A DNA stretch of 20,595 nt from UBA826 sp045564655 (GCA_045564655.1 JBJLGX010000009.1:1-20595), one strand, 5' to 3'. Shown: positions 1 through 8,890, counted from the stretch's first letter. Translations and numbers: made by a program. Notes: generated from the sequence alone by a model not told the origin.

Positions 1-2297
1 GGACAGATATTATAAAAAAGGATTCATGGAATAACAAAAATCCAATATTAGCTTGGCTATTTTGGATCCAATTAATATCAATATTGGCATTTCCTATAGG
101 ATTCTTAGTATTTAATAAATTCAAAGATAAAGGTTATCTTTTATCAAAACCTTTAGGAATATTAGTATCTTGTTATGTTACTTGGATACTAACCAGCACA
201 GGCATATCTACCTTTAGCACAATGTCTGTATATATTGGAATAATCACACTTCTTTTTATATCGGCAATTATATTAATACATAAGAAAAAAGAAATAATAG
301 GTTTCTTGAAATCTACCTGGAAATCAATCGCGTTATATGAATTATTATTTCTGATCGCATTCTTGGGATTTATATTAATTCGTGCTGCAAACCCTGATCT
401 ATGGCATCCATTCAGAGGCGGAGAGAAACCAATGGATGTTGCATATTTAAATGCCGTAGTTAAATCTACATTTATGCCACCATATGACCCTTGGTTTTCA
501 GGAGCTTCACTTAATTACTATTATTGGGGTTATTTCATAGTAGGGTCATTAATCCATTTAACTAGAATTTCTACAGAAATTGCATATAACTTAGCCATCC
601 CAACATTTTTCGCTTTAACAGTAGGTTCATTGTTTTCTATTGGATATAATCTTACAGATAAAATCAATGCCAACTATTCTTATAAAAAGATTTACCCATA
701 TTTATTAGGAATAACAACTGTAATATTTGTATGTATTATTGGTAATTTAGACGGGTTATATCAATTAATTAATCCATTGGTTAAACTTGAAAGTATTGGA
801 GATTTTGATTTTTGGCGATCTAGTCGCATGATGCCCCCAGACCCACCCGGATTTGAAATAACAGAATTCCCATTTTTCACTTTTCTATTTGCAGATTTAC
901 ATGCACATCTAATGAGTATCCCATTCGTTATTCTAGTGGCGGCTATCGGATTAACTATAATCAAATCATCTGCATTACAATCCTATATCGCAATAGAAAA
1001 AATAATTGTACTACTGCTAATAGGTATAACTATTGGAGCCATAAGTGCTATCAACACATGGGATATACCAGTAACAATATCAATAACTTTAGGGTCTATA
1101 TTTGTTGGATATTATTTGAGATATAAAACCTTAAATAAAAGTTTTTTCATTAACGGTATACTCACTTCATGTATTGTAATTGGAATATCTATAATTACAT
1201 TTATCCCTTATCATACAAATACCATTACATTTTTCAACTGGATTGAACCTACTACAAATGTAACAACACTCACTCAAATACTATCTATTAATGGATTCTT
1301 TTTGTTTTTAATTGCAACTGGAACAATTGCTACATTACATAATAAATTCCAAGTAAATAAAAAAGAAATACTGGTTGTAGTAATAACTTCATTGATTCTC
1401 TCGGGGGCAATTGCTGCATTAAATAGTTACAGTGGAGCAATATTATTATCAAGCACACTCGGAATATTAATTATATTTTCATCAATTAAATGTATTCAAA
1501 ATAAAGATCATCTTACAACTTCACTAGTGTATATATACTTGATCACACTAATCGGGCTAGGGATTATATTTTCTATTGATATATGGCGTATCGAAGGAGA
1601 TATCGAAAGAATGAATAGTGTATTTAAATTTTATCTCCAATCATGGATCTTGCTTGGGATATCTGCTTCTTATTTCACATATCAAATCATCATATCAATT
1701 CCAAAAATGAACATAACTTCCAAGTATATTGTTATCACCATGATGACATTTTTATTAATTTCATCATCAATTTATCCATTTTTAGGAACAAAAGACAGAA
1801 TTGATGACAGATTCAATATAGAAATTCCTCTTACTTTAGATGGACAGGCATATACAAAAAATACAGTTTATTTTGATGAATTAGGTGAAATATCTCTTGA
1901 GAGTGATATTGAAGCAATCAAATGGATCCGGGAAAATATAGATGGGTCACCAGTCATATTAGAAGGGCTAACTCCTTCTTATAGGTGGGGAGGACGAGTA
2001 TCCATTAATACAGGTTTACCAGCACCAATAGGGTGGGCATGGCATCAAGAACAGCAAAGATGGGGCGCAAAAGATTATGTGCAGGAACGTCGTAATGACG
2101 TCGATAAAATATACACTCATCCTGATGAAGCGTCCCAGCTATTGAACAAATATCAAATAGAGTATATATATATTGGTGACTTAGAAAGAATATATTACCC
2201 AGAATCAAGTATCTCTAAGATAGAAAATGGATTGTCAGGAAAACTTACTAAAATATTTACGTCTGACAAAGTTTCTATCTTAAAAGTAAACAAATAA
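1..2297 (+). CDS. DUF2298 (Chlor_Arch_YYY) polytopic membrane protein, 5' end outside window
   Basis: This is the 3' part of a large integral membrane protein of the DUF2298 / Chlor_Arch_YYY family. Its biochemical role is not established; it resembles GT-C-type membrane glycosyltransferases in architecture. The frame is open from base 3 with no stop, and the 27 codons before the first usable start (a TTG at 84) already read like the family (AWLFWIQLISI), so the true start lies upstream of the window. Family hallmarks are FRGGEKPMDVAYLNA, the name-giving tyrosine run in SLNYYYWGYF, and FTFLFADLHAHLMSIPF. More than ten hydrophobic helices follow one another. The last ~170 residues form a soluble, probably extracytoplasmic domain with LPLTLDGQAY-like and RWGGRVSINTGLPAPIGW segments. 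It ends 37 nt before the first CoA-transferase gene, so co-transcription is likely, but no functional link is obvious. Confidence 0.85.
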   Translation, partial: TDIIKKDSWNNKNPILAWLFWIQLISILAFPIGFLVFNKFKDKGYLLSKPLGILVSCYVTWILTSTGISTFSTMSVYIGIITLLFISAIILIHKKKEIIGFLKSTWKSIALYELLFLIAFLGFILIRAANPDLWHPFRGGEKPMDVAYLNAVVKSTFMPPYDPWFSGASLNYYYWGYFIVGSLIHLTRISTEIAYNLAIPTFFALTVGSLFSIGYNLTDKINANYSYKKIYPYLLGITTVIFVCIIGNLDGLYQLINPLVKLESIGDFDFWRSSRMMPPDPPGFEITEFPFFTFLFADLHAHLMSIPFVILVAAIGLTIIKSSALQSYIAIEKIIVLLLIGITIGAISAINTWDIPVTISITLGSIFVGYYLRYKTLNKSFFINGILTSCIVIGISIITFIPYHTNTITFFNWIEPTTNVTTLTQILSINGFFLFLIATGTIATLHNKFQVNKKEILVVVITSLILSGAIAALNSYSGAILLSSTLGILIIFSSIKCIQNKDHLTTSLVYIYLITLIGLGIIFSIDIWRIEGDIERMNSVFKFYLQSWILLGISASYFTYQIIISIPKMNITSKYIVITMMTFLLISSSIYPFLGTKDRIDDRFNIEIPLTLDGQAYTKNTVYFDELGEISLESDIEAIKWIRENIDGSPVILEGLTPSYRWGGRVSINTGLPAPIGWAWHQEQQRWGAKDYVQERRNDVDKIYTHPDEASQLLNKYQIEYIYIGDLERIYYPESSISKIENGLSGKLTKIFTSDKVSILKVNK

Positions 2298-2334
2298 AAT
2301 ATAAAACCAAAGCTTAATAAGTTAGAATACATCA

Positions 2335-3525
2335 ATGCCTTACGACATTTTAAATAAATATACTGTATTAGATCTTTCAAATAGACTCGCTGGCTCATTT
2401 TGTGCAAAATTATTAAGTCAGTATGGCTGTAGAGTTATCAAAGTTGAACCTCCAGAAGGTGATCCTGAAAGAAGCCAAAATACTCCTATGTTTTTACATT
2501 TAAATACCGGAAAGGAAAGCTTAAGTCTTGATTTAAAAAAGCCTAATGGGAAAGAAATACTTAAAAAACTAGTAAATTCGGCTGATATATTAATAGAAAC
2601 TTTTAAACCAGATTATATGAAATCAATAGGTCTATCATATGATGATTTATGTGAAATCAACCCATCTCTCATAATGACATCTATAACTCCTTTCGGGCAA
2701 TCCGGCCCAAATAAAGACTTTGACTATACAGAATTAACAATATTTTCCATGTCGGGAGGTATGCATAGAGAAGGATTACCTGAAAATCATCCAATTCGAT
2801 ATGCAGCTGAAGCATCTCAACACTATGCAGGTAATACAGCTGCAGCAGCAATAACATCAGCATTATTTAAAAAAATAACTAGAAAGCAGGGAGATTGGAT
2901 TGATATATCAATCCAAGAATGTTTTGCTGGTCATCCGCACCAAATAGCTTTGAGGGCACCGTTTATATATTCAGGAGTAAGTGACGAGAGAATGAATCCC
3001 AGATTCATGCTGAACAATGGAAGCGAACCTTACGCAGTAGGTACTTTCAAATGTAAAGATGGATTCGTCAGTTTTTTACCACTAGGCGCCAGAATGTGGC
3101 CGCTTGTTGCTAAATTAATGGAACAAGAAGACCTTGTTACTGACTCTAGGTTTGATACACCTCAAAAAAGATTCGACAACAGGCATGAACTCGAATCGTT
3201 ATTTCAAAAATGGTTAAATACAAAAACAAAAGAGGAAATATTTAAAATAACTCAAAATGTTGGACTCCCGGGAGCTCCAGTATTAGAAATAAAAGAAGTG
3301 TTCGAAAATGAACAATTTAAATACCGTGAATTTTTTACAACTTTAGAAGACGATGATTACGGAAAACTAAAATACCCCGGTGACCCATTTAGGTTCGTAG
3401 GCAAAGAATTTCAAAATCTAACCAATTCACCTAAATTAGGTGCACATACAAGAGAAATATTATCAACTGAGCTTTCTATCTCAGAATCAGATATTGAAAA
3501 GTTAAAAGATTCAAACACAATATGA
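2335..3525 (+). CDS. Family III CoA-transferase (CaiB/BaiF), apparently lacking the catalytic Asp
   Basis: A 396-residue member of the CaiB/BaiF (family III) CoA-transferases, which move CoA between acyl groups through an aspartyl-CoA mixed anhydride. The N-terminal fold signature VLDLSNRLAG...GCRVIKVEPPEGD (residues 11-43) and the SLSLDLKKPNG stretch (62-72) are clear. When the GDWIDISIQE segment (186-195) is aligned without gaps to formyl-CoA transferase, the position of catalytic Asp169 falls on Gln162 in E-A-S-Q-H-Y-A-G; no Asp lies nearby. This copy may therefore be a non-catalytic partner of the next gene. ATG is chosen because an in-frame TAA lies shortly upstream; no clear Shine-Dalgarno sequence is seen. 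Its TGA overlaps the next ATG by 4 nt. The substrate cannot be read from the sequence. Confidence 0.88.
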   Translation: MPYDILNKYTVLDLSNRLAGSFCAKLLSQYGCRVIKVEPPEGDPERSQNTPMFLHLNTGKESLSLDLKKPNGKEILKKLVNSADILIETFKPDYMKSIGLSYDDLCEINPSLIMTSITPFGQSGPNKDFDYTELTIFSMSGGMHREGLPENHPIRYAAEASQHYAGNTAAAAITSALFKKITRKQGDWIDISIQECFAGHPHQIALRAPFIYSGVSDERMNPRFMLNNGSEPYAVGTFKCKDGFVSFLPLGARMWPLVAKLMEQEDLVTDSRFDTPQKRFDNRHELESLFQKWLNTKTKEEIFKITQNVGLPGAPVLEIKEVFENEQFKYREFFTTLEDDDYGKLKYPGDPFRFVGKEFQNLTNSPKLGAHTREILSTELSISESDIEKLKDSNTI

Positions 3526-4829
3526 CTACATCAAATTTACCTCTCACAGGAATAAGAGTTTTAGAATTATCGGAGATATGGGCAGGCCCTTATTGTGGCT
3601 GCCTACTAGGAGATATGGGCGCCGAAGTAATTAAAGTTGAATCTATACAAAGAATTGCTCGCGGACCATTAAATCCTCCTGAGGGAGCTGCACAATATCC
3701 AGACGCACATCCTAGTGATGAACCTTGGAATAGATTTGCTATATTCAATGCAACAAACAGAAACAAAAAAGGCCTAACTTTAGATCTTAAAACAGCCAAC
3801 GGCCGTGAGGCATTCAAAAAATTGGCTGCTGTGAGCGATATTATATTATGTAATTACGCACGTTCTGTTATGGAAAATTTCCAGTTATCTTATGAAGAAA
3901 TCCATGAAATAAATCCTGCCATTATATATATGCTGATGCCAGGATATGGGTCAACAGGTCCTTACAAAGATTACAGAAGTATGGGCATGGCTGTTGATGC
4001 AGTGTCAGGACACACCTTTCAAAGAGGTTACCCCGAACTGGAACAAAGCTCTAATTCAGTGGTCCATCATCCTGATGCGGTTGCAGCAATTAATGGAACT
4101 TTTGCATTAACAACAGCCCTTATACAACGTGAAAACACAGGTAAAGGACAGCTAATTGATCTTTCTCAAGCAGAATCATTTATGACTCATATGGGAAACA
4201 TGTATTTAGAAGAACAAATAAATGAGTCTGGCATAAAAAGAAAAGGGAATAGAAATACTGAGTATGCACCTCAAGGAGTATATAAATGTTTAGGAGACGA
4301 CAAATGGATCTCAATGAGTATACTCACAGATCAACAATGGAATCTTCTAGCAGAATTAATAGACCCAAATTTAGTGAACAATGAAAAGTACGATAATAAA
4401 ACAAAAAGATTAGACAATCATGATGAATTAGACATCATAATAGCTAACTGGACGTCAAAACTAGATAATTATGATGTCATGAATCAATTACAAGCTATTG
4501 GAATACCGGCAGGTGCTGTACTAAATTGTGGCCCTGACACATACGATGATCCACATTTAAATGCAAGAGAATTTTTTCAAATCATAGAAGATCCTAATAC
4601 AGGCATATACCCTCTGTCCGGTCCAGTTATTAGATTCCAAAATAGCTCTGACGAAATAATACATAATCCTGCACCTTCATTAGGAGAACACAACGAATAC
4701 ATATTAAAAGATATTCTTGGGTACTCAGATATAGAGATTAAGGAAATGGAAGAATTAGAAATTATAGGTACAACCCCCTTATTGGGATCTGACATGGGAG
4801 GATCCCGAAGACTCGAATCTGAAAAATAA
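3522..4829 (+). CDS. Family III CoA-transferase (CaiB/BaiF), catalytic Asp present
   Basis: A 435-residue family III CoA-transferase. It carries the N-terminal signature VLELSEIWAGPYCGCLLGDM with GAEVIKVES (residues 13-41), the TLDLKTANG element (86-94) and the central GKGQLIDLSQAES segment (208-220). Asp185 in H-H-P-D-A-V-A aligns with catalytic Asp169 of formyl-CoA transferase, so this copy should be able to form the aspartyl-CoA intermediate. It begins inside the stop of the preceding paralogue (ATGA overlap) and its TAA overlaps the next ATG by one base, so synthesis of all three proteins is probably coupled. The two transferases are divergent (396 and 435 aa), as in two-subunit family III enzymes such as succinyl-CoA:(R)-benzylsuccinate CoA-transferase (BbsEF). 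The substrate is unknown. Confidence 0.9.
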   Translation: MTTSNLPLTGIRVLELSEIWAGPYCGCLLGDMGAEVIKVESIQRIARGPLNPPEGAAQYPDAHPSDEPWNRFAIFNATNRNKKGLTLDLKTANGREAFKKLAAVSDIILCNYARSVMENFQLSYEEIHEINPAIIYMLMPGYGSTGPYKDYRSMGMAVDAVSGHTFQRGYPELEQSSNSVVHHPDAVAAINGTFALTTALIQRENTGKGQLIDLSQAESFMTHMGNMYLEEQINESGIKRKGNRNTEYAPQGVYKCLGDDKWISMSILTDQQWNLLAELIDPNLVNNEKYDNKTKRLDNHDELDIIIANWTSKLDNYDVMNQLQAIGIPAGAVLNCGPDTYDDPHLNAREFFQIIEDPNTGIYPLSGPVIRFQNSSDEIIHNPAPSLGEHNEYILKDILGYSDIEIKEMEELEIIGTTPLLGSDMGGSRRLESEK

Positions 4830-6724
4830 TGCCTAGTAACCCTAATAAGCTTTTTATTCCTTGGGAATCTCCCATTACTGAAGATGATGTGATACATGAA
4901 TCATTGAATATAAGTGATATTCATATAGATGGAGATGACGTCTATTGGATCGAAAAAAGAGATGATGAAGATGGGCGTAATGTAATAATCAAAAAAGATA
5001 ACAACGGAAATGTCACAGATGTGATACCTAATAAATTTAATGCAAAAACCAATGTGCATGAATATGGAGGAGGATCATTTTCAGTTTCCAACGGAATAGT
5101 AATATTTTCAAATTATCCTGATAACAGATTATACAAAGTCTCTGAGGCTGATCCTTTACCGACCCCTATCACAAAAGATGACCCGAATTTAAGATATGCA
5201 AATATCGCATTTGATAACTTTCACAATAGAATCATAACTGTTCATGAAAACCACACAAATCCTAACAATATTATTAATAGTCTAGTATCAATAAATCTCG
5301 AAGCCCCTAATAATATGATTACCATAAAATCAGGAGCCGACTTTTATTCATCTCCATCAATAAATCCTGACAGTACAAAATTAGCGTGGATAGAATGGAA
5401 CCATCCAAACATGCCCTGGGATAGTACAAGTCTTCACGTAGGAAATATATCTGATGATGGAAGTTTACTAAACCATAAACAAATATCAGGATTCCAAAAT
5501 GAATCAGTCTCAAATCCTATTTGGTCACCTGACGGTATACTCCACTACATATCAGATTCTTCTGGTTGGTGGAATATATTTTGTTTAAAAGGTACTCAAG
5601 AAATTAACTTGACACCAATAAAAGCTGAATTTACTCAACCTCAATGGCAATTAGGAATAAATTTTTATGATTTTATATCTGAAGATAATATCGTCTGTTC
5701 CTATACCCAAAACGGAATGTGGAAATTAGCTTTATTGTCTACATCTGATAAACAAATCAAACAAATACTTCCTGAATTTACTGAAATTGGAAGAGCTGGT
5801 ATTAAAGCTTCCAAAGAAAAAATTGTTTCGATATTAGGATCTTACGATAGTGGGTATAAGCTGTATGAATACAACATTCAGAACACGCAAATTAGTCAAA
5901 TAAGTAGTAAAGAAGACCCTGATATCAACAAAGCGTATTATTCAACCCCAGAAAATATTGAATATGAAACTAAAGGATATCAACAGTCTAATGGGTTTTA
6001 CTATAAACCAACCAATCCATTCCACGAATCCTCAAAAACACTTCCTCCACTAATTGTGATAACACACGGTGGCCCGACAGCAGCAACTAACGGAACTCTA
6101 AATCTTGAAATCCAATATTGGACAAGCAGAGGGTTTGCCGTTTTGGATGTGAATTATAGAGGTAGCACAGGGTACGGAACCCAATATAGAAAACAATTAA
6201 ATGGCAAATGGGGAATTTACGATGTTGAAGACTGTATAAGCGGAGCCATTCATCTAGTCAATAAAGGAGAGGTAAACCCTGACCAATTAATCATAAAAGG
6301 CCGCAGTGCTGGAGGGTATAGTGCTCTCGCTGCGTTAACGTTTTCTGATGTTTTTACCGCCGGAGTCAGTTATTACGGTATAAGTGATCTAACTGCACTA
6401 GCTGAAGAAACACATAAATTTGAATCCAGATACCTCGACTCAATGATAGGTAAGTATCCTGAACATAAACAGGAATACAAAAATCGATCTCCCATATTTC
6501 ATATAGATAAAATCACTAGGCCGATCCTTCTATTTCAAGGGTTAAAAGATAAAATTGTTCCCCCCAATCAATCTCAAAACATGGCAAACCTTTTAACCCA
6601 AAAAGGAATTTACAATAGTTTAATAACATTTGTTAATGAATCACACGGTTTTAGAGAACCTGAAAATATCAAAAAATGCCTTATAGAAGAATTGAAATTT
6701 TATGAATATATATTTACCAAATAA
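4829..6724 (+). CDS. S9 family serine peptidase (acylaminoacyl-peptidase / dipeptidyl-peptidase-like)
   Basis: A 631-residue prolyl-oligopeptidase-family protein. Residues ~25-370 have the degenerate beta-propeller look of the family (repeated strands with INPDSTKLAW and PIWSPDG motifs). Residues ~375-630 are the alpha/beta-hydrolase domain. The oxyanion motif HGGP is at 413-416, and GRSAGG gives nucleophile Ser493. Asp574 (GLKDKIVPP) and His606 (NESHGF) complete the triad, so the enzyme should be active. There is no signal peptide, so it is probably cytoplasmic, acting on short or N-blocked peptides. Its start overlaps the preceding CoA-transferase stop (TAATG), placing it in the same transcript. 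An alternative is an esterase/amidase of the same fold acting on a non-peptide substrate, which the CoA-transferase context would allow. Confidence 0.9.
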   Translation: MPSNPNKLFIPWESPITEDDVIHESLNISDIHIDGDDVYWIEKRDDEDGRNVIIKKDNNGNVTDVIPNKFNAKTNVHEYGGGSFSVSNGIVIFSNYPDNRLYKVSEADPLPTPITKDDPNLRYANIAFDNFHNRIITVHENHTNPNNIINSLVSINLEAPNNMITIKSGADFYSSPSINPDSTKLAWIEWNHPNMPWDSTSLHVGNISDDGSLLNHKQISGFQNESVSNPIWSPDGILHYISDSSGWWNIFCLKGTQEINLTPIKAEFTQPQWQLGINFYDFISEDNIVCSYTQNGMWKLALLSTSDKQIKQILPEFTEIGRAGIKASKEKIVSILGSYDSGYKLYEYNIQNTQISQISSKEDPDINKAYYSTPENIEYETKGYQQSNGFYYKPTNPFHESSKTLPPLIVITHGGPTAATNGTLNLEIQYWTSRGFAVLDVNYRGSTGYGTQYRKQLNGKWGIYDVEDCISGAIHLVNKGEVNPDQLIIKGRSAGGYSALAALTFSDVFTAGVSYYGISDLTALAEETHKFESRYLDSMIGKYPEHKQEYKNRSPIFHIDKITRPILLFQGLKDKIVPPNQSQNMANLLTQKGIYNSLITFVNESHGFREPENIKKCLIEELKFYEYIFTK

Positions 6725-6735
6725 TACTAATCCTA

Positions 6736-6754
6736 ATAAAAAATAGGTTTTTAT
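6736..6754 (+). terminator. Weak AT-rich hairpin after the peptidase gene
   Basis: Twelve bases after the peptidase stop, ATAAAAA (6736-6742) and TTTTTAT (6748-6754) form a 7-bp A/T-only stem with a 5-nt loop, followed by a T-rich stretch. It could end the upstream operon, but an all-A/T stem is weak and could arise by chance in such AT-rich DNA. Confidence 0.25.
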
Positions 6755-6853
6755 AATTTCTTTTCTAATACTACCTCACATTTAAATTAATCAAATTTAG
6801 TGTTTTAATTCAAAATCACCACCCAAATGATCAAAAAAGAGCCTAAAAATACT

Positions 6854-6882
6854 TTGCATCTAGGTATATTGGATTTTAAGAT
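6854..6882 (+). promoter_or_regulatory. Possible sigma-70-type promoter for the orphan membrane protein
   Basis: TTGCAT (6854-6859) and TAAGAT (6877-6882) are separated by 17 bp and lie about 60 bp upstream of the ATG at 6944. The match to TTGACA/TATAAT is only 3/6 and 4/6. The next gene is detached from the upstream operon and has its own Shine-Dalgarno sequence, which makes a promoter here reasonable but unproven. Confidence 0.3.
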
Positions 6883-6943
6883 GCTTTCTATAGGCAATTT
6901 CAATACTAATAGAAGTTCTGTTAGTTTTATTAAAGGAGAAAAA

Positions 6944-7573
6944 ATGAATTCCAAATCGTTAAGCAGTTGGATGTTAATTGTGAGTCCAATATTGTTTTTT
7001 GTAGTTTTTATTATTGGCTGGGACGTGGTGATAGGTAGTTCTGAAACGGCGTCAGAAGAATTAGCAAATATTATGACACAACAAACAACAGTTGCTATAT
7101 TTGCAGTATTAGGAACAGCCATTTTTATTTCCATGGCAGCTGGACCCGCTCTTTTGGCATGGTCTAAAGTCGATGGATCAACTTTAGAAGGTAATTTAGC
7201 GTTTATAGCTACCATGATATTTGGAGCAATGAGTACGATAGCATTGCTTTCTATGGGGATGGGGTTCCCAGTAATTGCTGGCGATACAGAGAGCATGCTA
7301 GAAGCTGAGTGGATTTGGTCAGTAAGCGACTCGATGTTTGCTGGATTATTTTTAGCATGGACTTTTGGAAATGTTTTGTTGGGAGCTTCTCTTTGGATTG
7401 AAAATAAAATCAACAAAATCGCTTCAGGAATATTACTACTTGCTGGAATTTTGATGTTAATTATGCACCTGCTTATAGCAGTAGTTCCAGAAGATGTAGG
7501 ATTTATTCCATTTATTTTTGCCTTGGTAGCTACCGTGATTGTGGGAATTTTCAACCTCAGGTCAGAGTCTTAG
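6944..7573 (+). CDS. Hypothetical membrane protein with about six transmembrane helices
   Basis: A 209-residue integral membrane protein that I do not recognise. Hydrophobic segments lie at about residues 9-26, 49-70, 84-106, 127-149, 157-176 and 184-203, joined by short polar loops, with an acidic loop near GDTESMLEAE. The ATG at 6944 is preceded by a strong Shine-Dalgarno AAAGGAG at ideal spacing. The frame is open for 39 more codons upstream, but that stretch (MIKKEPKNTLHLG...) is non-hydrophobic leader and has no ribosome site, so I reject the longer start. It is a single-gene unit, with a perfect terminator hairpin just downstream. Its coding strand looks richer in G and T than the A-rich genes around it, so a different origin is possible. 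Function unknown. Confidence 0.8.
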   Translation: MNSKSLSSWMLIVSPILFFVVFIIGWDVVIGSSETASEELANIMTQQTTVAIFAVLGTAIFISMAAGPALLAWSKVDGSTLEGNLAFIATMIFGAMSTIALLSMGMGFPVIAGDTESMLEAEWIWSVSDSMFAGLFLAWTFGNVLLGASLWIENKINKIASGILLLAGILMLIMHLLIAVVPEDVGFIPFIFALVATVIVGIFNLRSES

Positions 7574-7595
7574 CAATTATTGTTTTTAGAAAGTA

Positions 7596-7639
7596 AATCA
7601 CAACACTTCTAATAAGTTCATTTTAGAAGTGTTGTGATT
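7596..7639 (+). terminator. Strong 17-bp perfect hairpin terminator
   Basis: AATCACAACACTTCTAA (7596-7612) is exactly complementary to 7623-7639, with a 10-nt loop, and a T-rich run (TTGTTTGTTTTATT) follows on the + strand. It lies 22 nt after the membrane-protein stop and is an intrinsic terminator for that gene. It may also stop transcripts arriving from dinB on the minus strand. Confidence 0.85.
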
Positions 7640-7658
7640 ATTGTTTGTTTTATTACTA

Positions 7659-7736
7659 GATTGTATTCATTCTGATACAATCATTCGCCCTTGAGACTGT
7701 AGCTCATATCAAACAAAGAGATATGGCTTAAGCGGG
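7659..7736. other. Spacer with nested inverted repeats (possible RNA structure or dinB terminator)
   Basis: GATTGTAT (7659-7666) pairs with ATACAATC (7675-7682) across an 8-nt loop. A second stem pairs AGC-(T)-CATATC (7701-7710) with GATATGGCT (7720-7728), 9 bp with one bulge and a 9-nt loop. An outer helix can form between CCCTTGAG (7688-7695) and CTTAA..GGG (7727-7736), sharing two bases with the inner stem. No family of RNA was recognised. It lies between the + strand terminator and the dinB stop, so a role in ending dinB transcripts is the simplest reading. Confidence 0.3.
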
Positions 7737-7798
7737 AAGGCAAAATGCCAGTAATTTATAATACATAAAATTAACAGATTACCTGAGAGAACTTAGAG

Positions 7799-8890
7799 TT
7801 AAAATCCTTCTAATCTCATCTGTTGGTTATCTTGTCTCATTTCTAAATGCCCAAATCCTGAAACTCCAACTCCAAGTAACCTAAACTTTATATCTTCATC
7901 AATTTCATATTCAAGCAATCTTGTAGCATATTCAGAAATCTCAGAAGCTAACTGAACAGGATCTAAAAAGGATACCTGCCTAGTAAATGTACTAAAATCC
8001 GAAGTACGTAACTTTAATTTTACTGTCTTCCCCGAAATACCTTTCTTCATTAAAGAACTACTGACATCTTGACTCAATCTTGAAACAATTTCTTTTAATA
8101 GCACAACATCACCTGTATCTTCATTCAGTGTAGTTTCAGAGCTATACGATTTGCGATCTTTATGTATAACAACTGGCCTATCATCAATTCCTAAACTCAT
8201 AAGTTTTATGAGTTCAGCATTAATTCCAAAATTTTCTGAAAACCATAAATCACTTTGAGAAGACATCTCACTTATTTTGTATATTCCTTGCTGGTTAATT
8301 CTTTCTTTTGTCTTAGGCCCTATTCCCCACAAAGATTCAATAGGTAAAGGATTTAAAAAATTACGTTCTTCCCCTGGCCTAACTACTGTTAACCCATCAG
8401 GTTTATCCATATCAGAAGCAATTTTAGATACCGCTTTAGAAGTTGAAACTCCAGCTGAAATAGTTAATCTCAATTCTTTAAAAACTTTTTGCTTTAATTT
8501 CTTAGCAATTACAGGAGGAGTCAGCTTTGAGCTCTGCTTTTCAGTAATATCTAAATAAGCTTCATCTAAAGATAATGGTTCTACTAATGGAGTAAACGTT
8601 CTAAATATTTCCATAACATGCTTAGAAACGTCTCTGTAAACATCAAATCTAGGTCTTCTCATAATTGCTTGTGGGCAAAGCCTTATAGCTCTACTCATCG
8701 GCATTGCAGATCGGATACCGTATCCTCTAGCCTCATAAGATGCCGATGCAACAACACCCCTACTATCTGGACTGCCACCAACAAGAACCGGTTTACCAAC
8801 AAGTTTAGATTCGTCCCTTTGTTCAACAGATGCATAAAACGCATCAAAATCAGCATGGATGATTGCTTTATTTATTTTTAAGTTGTCCAT
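7799..8890 (-). CDS. dinB: DNA polymerase IV, Y-family translesion polymerase
   Basis: A 363-residue Y-family DNA polymerase that copies past DNA lesions and mismatched ends. The palm motif IIHADFDAFYASVEQ (residues 10-24) supplies metal ligand Asp14 and, by alignment to Pol IV Phe13 and Dpo4 Tyr12, Tyr19 as the sugar steric gate. SLDEAYLD gives Asp109/Glu110 for the second metal. GGSPDSRGVVASASYEARGYGIRSAMP-type finger residues (38-63) and the GIGPKT helix-hairpin-helix in the thumb are present, followed by a little-finger domain. The C-terminal QQMRLEGF resembles a beta-clamp-binding tail. Length is normal for DinB. It is divergent from rpoB; no recognisable LexA site or good promoter was found upstream, so SOS control cannot be judged. 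Confidence 0.95.
   Translation of the reverse strand: MDNLKINKAIIHADFDAFYASVEQRDESKLVGKPVLVGGSPDSRGVVASASYEARGYGIRSAMPMSRAIRLCPQAIMRRPRFDVYRDVSKHVMEIFRTFTPLVEPLSLDEAYLDITEKQSSKLTPPVIAKKLKQKVFKELRLTISAGVSTSKAVSKIASDMDKPDGLTVVRPGEERNFLNPLPIESLWGIGPKTKERINQQGIYKISEMSSQSDLWFSENFGINAELIKLMSLGIDDRPVVIHKDRKSYSSETTLNEDTGDVVLLKEIVSRLSQDVSSSLMKKGISGKTVKLKLRTSDFSTFTRQVSFLDPVQLASEISEYATRLLEYEIDEDIKFRLLGVGVSGFGHLEMRQDNQQMRLEGF

Noticed and set aside
6827..6943. N-terminal extension of the orphan membrane protein from ATG 6827
   Set aside because: No ribosome site before 6827, and AAAGGAG sits just before the internal ATG at 6944, where the hydrophobic protein begins.
6805..7554. A 249-codon open frame on the minus strand opposite the orphan membrane protein
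   Set aside because: Low-complexity, I/N/P/S-rich translation with no domain or ribosome site; it is an antisense shadow of the + strand gene, which has a strong Shine-Dalgarno sequence and a terminator.
7683..7798. A tRNA, SRP RNA or riboswitch in the dinB-side spacer
   Set aside because: No T-loop GTTCGAATC, cloverleaf, SRP tetraloop motif or known riboswitch core could be found on either strand.
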